Of a stretch of 11,394 nucleotides of DNA, positions 6,429 through 11,394 are shown piece by piece. Made by a program: the position numbers and the translations under genes. Positions within the stretch are counted from its first letter, which is position 1. Each line of letters starts with the position of its first letter. The stretch covers positions 1 to 11,394 of the forward strand of contig CAMJVA010000033.1 in the NCBI GenBank assembly GCA_946409145.1, read 5' to 3'. A model generated the notes under the pieces. The model did not search any database and was not told the DNA's origin. It worked only from the letters and a program-made list of their open reading frames with translations. The DNA comes from an uncultured Enterococcus sp. (lineage in GTDB: Bacteria > Bacillota > Bacilli > Lactobacillales > Enterococcaceae).

Positions 6429-7268
6429 TTATTTTTTTTCTTGATCCCGTTGGTCGTGGTTTAAGTCTACTAATTCATTGACTAAAGCCATTTTCTTTAA
6501 AATCGTCGTACAAATATGATCCAGTTGAGAATCTTTGCGGTAATCGGCTTTAGCAATAAAGTCTACCCGACGATCGAGCAAAAGATTTTTTACATGGTCT
6601 TTGTCTGTATAGACACCAATGGATTGCCCACCGTTATTTTTTACTAATTTCATACAAGGAACATCAGTGAGACCGTCTCCTAAATAAATCATATTCCGAA
6701 AAGGAATACGCCGATTGCGGTCTTCTACAAATTCATTTAAGGCTTCGTCTTCAGTCATTTCTAAAATTCCTTTATTAATTCGGAAAAGAAATTGGGTTTT
6801 ATTAGTGTAATTCACTGTTAAAGCCGGCCAATCGGCACAACCATTTTCATCATAGTGAAACTCACAAGCGTAGATTTTTTTAAATTCTTTATGGATTTCC
6901 GTACCTTCAATAATTTCTGTCAGACCACTGGAAATAATATAGTGTTCAATTTGTAAGCCTAATTCTTCTCCTAAGGTATTCATCCGAGTGAACCAATCTT
7001 TCACTCCAGGAAACAATTCCACGTCTTTTCCATTGTCCACAAAATTAGACCGTTGAATAGGTAAATTTTTGGCAGTGGCAGATTTAATCATGTAGTACAT
7101 GTAAGAAATAATTCGTTCCATATTTTCTGTTTTAGACATTTTTTCTACTTCTGCCCAAAAAGTTTTAGCGTCCACTCCAAGTCCTGGAATGAAAGAATAT
7201 TCTTGCATATCTTTGGTACATAAGGTTCGATCAAAATCATACATAAAAGCGATAATTGGTTTTTTCAC
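6429..7268 (-). CDS. HAD-superfamily phosphatase, substrate unknown
   Basis: A 279-residue haloacid dehalogenase family hydrolase, presumably a cytosolic Mg-dependent phosphatase. Motif I is DFDRTL with the nucleophile Asp11 and acid/base Asp13; motif II is IISSGL (Ser113/Ser114); a likely motif III lysine is Lys157; motif IV is LGDGLTD with Asp198 and Asp202. The cap lies between motifs I and II (about 15-105), a C1-type arrangement like phosphoserine phosphatase relatives. It starts at GTG (7268-7266) with AAAAAGGA 9 bases upstream; no in-frame ATG exists before motif I except Met9, which would remove the strand leading to the nucleophile. It lies 67 bases after trkH on the same strand and no terminator separates them, so they may be cotranscribed; a weak promoter candidate (TTCAAA, 17 bases, TATTTT at 7325-7297) also lies in the gap. 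The substrate cannot be named. Confidence 0.85.
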   Translation of the reverse strand: MKKPIIAFMYDFDRTLCTKDMQEYSFIPGLGVDAKTFWAEVEKMSKTENMERIISYMYYMIKSATAKNLPIQRSNFVDNGKDVELFPGVKDWFTRMNTLGEELGLQIEHYIISSGLTEIIEGTEIHKEFKKIYACEFHYDENGCADWPALTVNYTNKTQFLFRINKGILEMTEDEALNEFVEDRNRRIPFRNMIYLGDGLTDVPCMKLVKNNGGQSIGVYTDKDHVKNLLLDRRVDFIAKADYRKDSQLDHICTTILKKMALVNELVDLNHDQRDQEKK

Positions 7269-7335
7269 AGGAACACATCCTTTTTAATTTATTTGAAAAA
7301 TAGGGACTAGTTGTTTATTTTTGAAAGAAAATTTT

Positions 7336-8739
7336 TTAACCAGTAATGACTTTTTCCACTGGATAGGAATAATTCAAATCTCTAGTTTCTTTTGGAATGA
7401 ATAAAAGTAAGGTATAAAGCATTCCCACTCGTCCAATCAGCATGAGAAGAGAAATGACCAGTTTTCCTGTCACGCTTAAACTTCCTGTAATTCCTAAAGA
7501 AAGCCCCGTGGTTCCAAAAGCTGAAGCCACTTCTAAAACTAAAGCAATAAAGGGTAAATCTTCTGTGGCCGATAAAAATAAGACGGAAACAAAACATAAA
7601 AGTAAAGACAAGTTAAAAACCACCACTGATTTTCTTACATCATCAGGATGTACTTTTCGGGAGAAAATGTGCACATCATCTTCACTTTTTAAAAAGGAAA
7701 TCAAATATAAAGCTAAAATAATAATTGTCGTGGTTCTAACGCCACCTCCAACAGAAGAAGGGGAACAACCAATAAACATTAAAGCCGCAAATAAAAGCTG
7801 CGTGGCTGGTTGAAAATCATTTAAATTATTAATTTGCATTCCGGCATTTCTTGTAGAAATAGAATAAAAAAGTGAGGTGAGAAAACTATCTGAAAGACTT
7901 TTATCAGCGAAAAGGTGATTTTTTTCCAGTAAATAAATGCTCAAACTCCCAATGATTAGTAAACTAAATGCCGCCACCACAGCTAGACGAGTAAAAAGAG
8001 AAAAACAATAAGGAAGTAAAGTACGCTCTTTTTTCCTTCTTTTAGTGTATTTAAAATAGTCATAGACTTCTAAAATAACTGGAAAACCAATTCCTCCTAG
8101 AAAAATTAAGAGCATCATTAAACTTAAAAAGAAACCGTCTTTAGCAAAAGGCATTAAAGACTCCCCTGAAAAATCAAATCCCGCATTAGTAACAGCAGAA
8201 ACTCCGTGATAAATACCACTAAATAAAGCATTTGAAAAATTAGTTTCATATCCTTTTAACAAAAAATACCCAGCAAAGAATAGACCAAAAAATAATTGCA
8301 AGAAAATCAGAAAAATCAAAGCTACTTTAATTAAGCGCACTGTCCCAGATAAATTAGGTTGATTCATATCGGTCATAATTAACTGACGGGTTCTTAAAGA
8401 AACTTTTTTTCGAGCGGCTAAATAGAAAAAGGTGGAAATCATCATAATTCCTAGTCCTCCCACCTGAAATAAAAATTGTAGCAAAATAATACCTGAAGTG
8501 TTAAATAAATCATTTAAAGGAAGGGGAGTAAGTCCTGTGACGGAAACCACGGAACTAGATAGAAAAAATAAATCGGATAAAGAAATTTTTACTCCAGGTT
8601 TTAAAAACAACGGATAAGCTAATAAGCCCATGGTGATTAAAGTTAAAATTAAATAATAAGAGACAATCACTTGCACCGCAGAAAATCCTTTGGACCAAAG
8701 AGAAAGTCGGTGTCGTAACTGCTTGTATTTTCGGTACAT
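7336..8739 (-). CDS. ktrB: KtrB/TrkH-type potassium uptake protein, channel subunit
   Basis: A 467-residue membrane protein of the TrkH/KtrB/HKT superfamily: four M1-P-M2 repeats forming one pore for K+ (or Na+-coupled K+) uptake. The four pore loops carry the selectivity glycines: SVTGL (Gly69), AVTNAGF (Gly187), STRNAGM (Gly300) and FGTTGL (Gly412). The GGGVRTTT stretch (331-338) in the third repeat is the flexible intramembrane gate loop of KtrB. Length fits KtrB (about 450) better than TrkH of proteobacteria. The start is the ATG at 8739, with AAAAGGAG 6 bases upstream and an extended -10 promoter before it. A longer in-frame version to 8844 would begin upstream of that promoter, so its extra 35 basic residues are not expected to be made. 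The regulatory RCK subunit gene (ktrA) is not in this window and must be elsewhere if present. Confidence 0.9.
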   Translation of the reverse strand: MYRKYKQLRHRLSLWSKGFSAVQVIVSYYLILTLITMGLLAYPLFLKPGVKISLSDLFFLSSSVVSVTGLTPLPLNDLFNTSGIILLQFLFQVGGLGIMMISTFFYLAARKKVSLRTRQLIMTDMNQPNLSGTVRLIKVALIFLIFLQLFFGLFFAGYFLLKGYETNFSNALFSGIYHGVSAVTNAGFDFSGESLMPFAKDGFFLSLMMLLIFLGGIGFPVILEVYDYFKYTKRRKKERTLLPYCFSLFTRLAVVAAFSLLIIGSLSIYLLEKNHLFADKSLSDSFLTSLFYSISTRNAGMQINNLNDFQPATQLLFAALMFIGCSPSSVGGGVRTTTIIILALYLISFLKSEDDVHIFSRKVHPDDVRKSVVVFNLSLLLCFVSVLFLSATEDLPFIALVLEVASAFGTTGLSLGITGSLSVTGKLVISLLMLIGRVGMLYTLLLFIPKETRDLNYSYPVEKVITG

Positions 8740-8745
8740 GGCACG

Positions 8746-8753
8746 CTCCTTTT
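8746..8753 (-). promoter_or_regulatory. Ribosome binding site fixing the ktrB start
   Basis: AAAAGGAG on the minus strand ends 6 bases before the ATG at 8739. The alternative starts at 8844 and 8757 lack such a site, and the former lies upstream of the promoter. Confidence 0.75.
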
Positions 8754-8785
8754 CCATGAAAGAATGATTTTTCTTATTTTTTCCA

Positions 8786-8794
8786 ATTATAACA
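8786..8794 (-). promoter_or_regulatory. Extended -10 promoter of ktrB
   Basis: The minus strand reads TGTTATAAT (8794-8786), a perfect -10 hexamer with the TGn extension. No good -35 is found 16-18 bases upstream, where the sequence is nearly all A. Transcription would start near 8779, about 40 bases before the ktrB ATG. Confidence 0.65.
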
Positions 8795-8853
8795 TGTTTT
8801 TTTATTTTTTTAGGAGAATGACTGGGAAAAAATCTCTTTACCATAGCTATTTT

Positions 8854-8879
8854 CGGAAATTTTCTGTATAATATTTCCG
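8854..8879. promoter_or_regulatory. Promoter -10 of tdk enclosed by an inverted repeat
   Basis: TATAAT (8867-8872) is a perfect -10 box for tdk, without a recognisable -35. It is enclosed by a perfect 7-bp dyad, CGGAAAT (8854-8860) and ATTTCCG (8873-8879), with a 12-base gap. The arrangement could be an operator or chance; a separate 8-bp palindrome ATAGCTAT (8843-8850) lies just upstream. Confidence 0.5.
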
Positions 8880-8895
8880 TTAGAGGGGGAGAAGC

Positions 8896-9486
8896 ATGGC
8901 ACAGCTTTTTTTTAAATACGGGGCAATGAACTCAGGAAAAACCATTGAGATTTTAAAAGTCGCCCATAATTATGAAGAACAAGATAAACCAGTGGTCATT
9001 TTAACTTCTGGACTAGACACAAGAGAAGGTGTCGGGTATGTTGCCAGTCGCATTGGGTTAAAACGAGAAGCCACACCTATTTTTCATGAAACAGATGTCT
9101 TTAAATTAGTGAACGAGTTAAAAGAAAAGCCTTATTGTGTCTTAATTGACGAAGCGCAATTTTTAGAAAAACATCACGTGTTAGCTTTGGCACAAATTGT
9201 GGATGAATTAAATATTCCAGTAATGGCTTTTGGCTTAAAAAATGATTTTCGCAATGAACTTTTTGAAGGCTCAAAATATTTATTTTTATATGCGGATAAA
9301 ATAGAAGAATTAAAAACAATTTGTTGGTTCTGCCATAAAAAAGCAACGATGAACTTGCATTTTATTGACGGTGTTCCAACTTATTCTGGAGAACAAATTC
9401 AAATTGGAGGCAATGAAAGTTATTATCCTGTTTGTCGCCATCACTATTTACACCCAGAAGATAAAATGAAAGAAGGAAAGGAGTAA
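8896..9486 (+). CDS. tdk: Thymidine kinase (type II, zinc-containing)
   Basis: A 196-residue cytosolic thymidine kinase of the TK1-like family. It phosphorylates thymidine (and deoxyuridine) with ATP to dTMP in the salvage pathway. Visible features are the P-loop GAMNSGKT (9-16), the Walker B-like LIDEAQF (83-89) with the catalytic base Glu86, and a structural zinc site of Cys143 and Cys146 (CWFC) with Cys180 and His183 (CRHH). The lasso loop follows, with PTYSGEQIQIGG (161-172) binding the base. Length is typical. The ATG follows GAGGGGGAG. It is first in the operon with prfA, whose start lies 4 bases after the tdk stop; its last codons contain the prfA ribosome binding site. The pairing tdk-prfA is conserved in many Firmicutes. 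Confidence 0.96.
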   Translation: MAQLFFKYGAMNSGKTIEILKVAHNYEEQDKPVVILTSGLDTREGVGYVASRIGLKREATPIFHETDVFKLVNELKEKPYCVLIDEAQFLEKHHVLALAQIVDELNIPVMAFGLKNDFRNELFEGSKYLFLYADKIEELKTICWFCHKKATMNLHFIDGVPTYSGEQIQIGGNESYYPVCRHHYLHPEDKMKEGKE

Positions 9487-9490
9487 GGTT

Positions 9491-10570
9491 ATGTACGATC
9501 AATTACAATCTTTAGAAGATCGCTATGAAGAACTAGGAGAATTATTATCTGATCCAGAAGTAATTTCTGACACTAAAAGACTCTTAGCTTTATCAAAAGA
9601 GGAAGCGAGTATTCGAGAATCTGTTGCTGTCTATCGGAAATACAAAAAAGTTGTCGCAGGAATTAGTGAAACAGAAGAACTTTTAGGAGAAAACTTAGAC
9701 GGAGACCTTCTAGAAATGGCTAAAGAAGAATTAGCTGATTTGAAAAAAGAAAAAGAAGGTTTAGAAGAAGAATTAACTATTTTACTTTTACCAAAAGATC
9801 CTAATGACGATAAAAATATTATTTTAGAAATTAGAGGGGCAGCTGGAGGAGACGAAGCCGCACTTTTTGCTGGAGATCTTTTGAATATGTATCAAAAATA
9901 TTCTGAAGCTCAAGGCTGGCGCTTTGAAATTATGGAAGCCAACGTCACTGGTATCGGCGGTTATAAAGAAGTCATTGCCATGATTACTGGGGAAAATGTT
10001 TTCTCTAAATTAAAATATGAATCTGGCGCCCACCGAGTGCAACGGGTACCATCTACTGAATCTCAAGGGAGAATTCACACTTCTACTGCCACAGTCGTTG
10101 TTATGCCAGAAGCAGAAGAAGTAGAATTAGATATTGAAGATAAAGATATTCGAACAGATATTTACCACGCATCAGGTGCGGGTGGTCAGCACGTTAATAA
10201 AACCGCTTCTGCTGTCCGTTTAACTCACTTGCCAACAGGAATTGTTGTTGCCATGCAAGATGAACGGTCACAAATTAAAAATAGAGAAAAAGCCATGAAA
10301 ATTTTACGCGCGAGAGTTTATGATCACATTGCTCATGAAGCTCAAAGTGAATATGACGCTAACCGGAAATCTGCTGTGGGAACAGGGGACCGTTCTGAAA
10401 GAATTCGGACGTATAATTTCCCACAAAACCGCGTAACAGATCACCGCATTGGCTTAACGATTCAAAAATTAGACCAAATCTTAAGCGGAAAATTAGACGA
10501 AATTATTGACGCTTTAATTATTTATGATCAAACGAAAAAATTAGAAGAGATGCAAGATAATGGCTACTAA
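9491..10570 (+). CDS. prfA: Peptide chain release factor 1
   Basis: A 359-residue class I release factor (RF1), which recognises UAA and UAG in the ribosomal A site and triggers peptide release. The catalytic GGQ is at 231-233 (in SGAGGQHVNK). Gln233 is the residue methylated by PrmC, which is encoded next. The anticodon-like tripeptide is Pro-Ser-Thr (187-189, within RVQRVPSTE), equivalent to the P-A/x-T motif of RF1; RF2 has S-P-F, so RF1 is certain. Residues 1-100 form the helical domain 1. The ATG has AAGGAG (9478-9483) overlapping the end of tdk, 7 bases upstream. prmC overlaps its last 11 bases. Confidence 0.98.
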   Translation: MYDQLQSLEDRYEELGELLSDPEVISDTKRLLALSKEEASIRESVAVYRKYKKVVAGISETEELLGENLDGDLLEMAKEELADLKKEKEGLEEELTILLLPKDPNDDKNIILEIRGAAGGDEAALFAGDLLNMYQKYSEAQGWRFEIMEANVTGIGGYKEVIAMITGENVFSKLKYESGAHRVQRVPSTESQGRIHTSTATVVVMPEAEEVELDIEDKDIRTDIYHASGAGGQHVNKTASAVRLTHLPTGIVVAMQDERSQIKNREKAMKILRARVYDHIAHEAQSEYDANRKSAVGTGDRSERIRTYNFPQNRVTDHRIGLTIQKLDQILSGKLDEIIDALIIYDQTKKLEEMQDNGY

Positions 10571-11394
10571 TTCCTACTTTGAAGCACATAAAAGAGGAAA
10601 AGCATTTTTACAAGTACATGGAAAAGATGAAGATGCCCTCCTTTATTTGTTATTGGAACAACTTCATTGGACAAAAACCCAATGGCTTTTGCAAATGAAT
10701 GAAGAAATTCCCCAAGATGTGGAAGAATTGCTCAAAGAAGATGTTAGACTTTTAATGAAAGATATGCCGCCTCAATATATTTTAGGGTATACGGAATTTT
10801 ACGGTTTAAATTTTCATGTGACAGAAGATACCTTAATTCCTCGGGTGGAAACAGAAGAATTAGTTGAATTAATTTTAGCTAAAACACAAGATGTGGAATT
10901 AACTTGCGTGGATATTGGCACAGGCAGTGGTGCCATTGCCATTAGTCTCCAAAAAAATCGAAAAAATTGGACCGTTTATGCCACAGATATTTCCCAAAAA
11001 GCCTTACAAGTAGCTCGAGCTAATGGTATTGAATTAGGGGCAGCGGTGGATTTTAAAGAAACCAATATTTTGGATGAGCTTTCAGGACCATTTGACATTA
11101 TTGTTTCTAATCCTCCTTATATTAGTAAAAAAGAAATTTCTGAAATGGATCAAAGTGTTTTAAAATACGAACCACAATCTGCATTATTTGCGGAAAATGA
11201 TGGGCTATATTTCTATGAAGAAATTGCTAAAGCTGCTGAAAAAAAATTAGCCAAAGGTGGCAAAATCTTTTTAGAAATTGGCTATGAACAAAAAGATGCT
11301 GTGGAAAATATTTTTAGACAACATTTTCCAAAGAAAAAAATTCAAACTTTTAAAGATCTTTCCGGCCATGATCGCATGGTCCTAGTAGAAGATG
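10560..11394 (+). CDS. prmC: PrmC, release factor glutamine methyltransferase (3' end beyond window)
   Basis: 278 complete codons are visible, with no stop before the edge. Relatives are about 280 residues, so only a few codons are missing. It is a SAM-dependent enzyme that N5-methylates the glutamine of the GGQ motif in RF1 and RF2, raising termination efficiency. After an N-terminal helical domain (1-90) come the PRVETEE segment (94-100), the SAM motif I DIGTGSGAIAISL (118-130), Asp143 for the SAM ribose, and the NPPY active-site motif (184-187), which binds the target amide. The ATG (10560-10562) lies 11 bases inside prfA and has only a weak AAGAG upstream, so translation probably depends on coupling to prfA. 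The N-terminus (SYFEAHKRGKAFLQ) matches the usual start of the family, supporting this start. Confidence 0.95.
   Translation, partial: MATNSYFEAHKRGKAFLQVHGKDEDALLYLLLEQLHWTKTQWLLQMNEEIPQDVEELLKEDVRLLMKDMPPQYILGYTEFYGLNFHVTEDTLIPRVETEELVELILAKTQDVELTCVDIGTGSGAIAISLQKNRKNWTVYATDISQKALQVARANGIELGAAVDFKETNILDELSGPFDIIVSNPPYISKKEISEMDQSVLKYEPQSALFAENDGLYFYEEIAKAAEKKLAKGGKIFLEIGYEQKDAVENIFRQHFPKKKIQTFKDLSGHDRMVLVED

Noticed and set aside
7442..7813. Plus-strand open frame of 123 codons within ktrB
   Set aside because: It is antisense to the pore-loop coding region of ktrB, Lys/Thr-rich and without recognisable features. A second minus-strand frame at 7382-7597 is likewise an offset shadow of ktrB.
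9101..9346. Minus-strand open frame inside tdk
   Set aside because: It is antisense to the P-loop kinase coding sequence, with no initiation signals.
1..11394. Mobile elements, CRISPR array, tRNA or rRNA genes, riboswitches
   Set aside because: I found no direct repeat arrays, transposase or integrase motifs, cloverleaf-like segments or conserved riboswitch cores when reading both strands.

Overview
The window is AT-rich chromosomal DNA from a low-GC Gram-positive bacterium, most likely of the Lactobacillales and plausibly Enterococcaceae. The evidence is strong AGGAGG-type ribosome binding sites, SigA-like promoters with extended -10 boxes, A+T-rich codons, a MurT/GatD pair for peptidoglycan amidation, and a tdk-prfA-prmC operon. 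The genus is an inference, not proven. There are ten complete or near-complete recognisable genes, one 52-codon small membrane protein gene, and a 3'-truncated prmC at the right edge. I see no tRNA, rRNA, CRISPR array, insertion sequence or prophage.

Left part (1-2250): gatD and murT lie on the minus strand as an overlapping pair. They encode the two subunits of the lipid II isoglutaminyl synthase and are transcribed from a promoter near 2100. Divergent from them is wrbA (2252-2857, plus), a flavodoxin-fold quinone reductase whose -10 region sits in an inverted repeat. It ends at a strong terminator. Only about 17 bases later comes the ribosome binding site of a small single-span membrane protein gene (2938-3096), closed by a perfect bidirectional terminator.

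Middle (3141-6430): a two-gene minus-strand operon encodes an ECF-type sigma factor (true start probably TTG at 4448) and, with no gap (TAAATG), a protein with a large cytoplasmic part resembling a bacterial PH domain and one C-terminal membrane anchor. This looks like a sigma factor with an unconventional membrane partner and is the best candidate here for an undescribed system. Divergent from it, across a short shared promoter region, is a homodimeric-type ABC multidrug exporter (4601-6343), ending at a bidirectional terminator.

Right part (6429-11394): a HAD-family phosphatase (GTG start) and a KtrB/TrkH-type potassium channel subunit lie on the minus strand. Divergent from them is the plus-strand operon tdk-prfA-prmC: thymidine kinase, peptide chain release factor 1, and the methyltransferase that modifies the release factor's GGQ glutamine. 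The trkH and tdk promoters face away from each other within about 150 bases, and the tdk -10 box is enclosed by a 7-bp inverted repeat.

Start codons were corrected where a ribosome binding site or promoter contradicted the longest reading frame (sigma factor, trkH).
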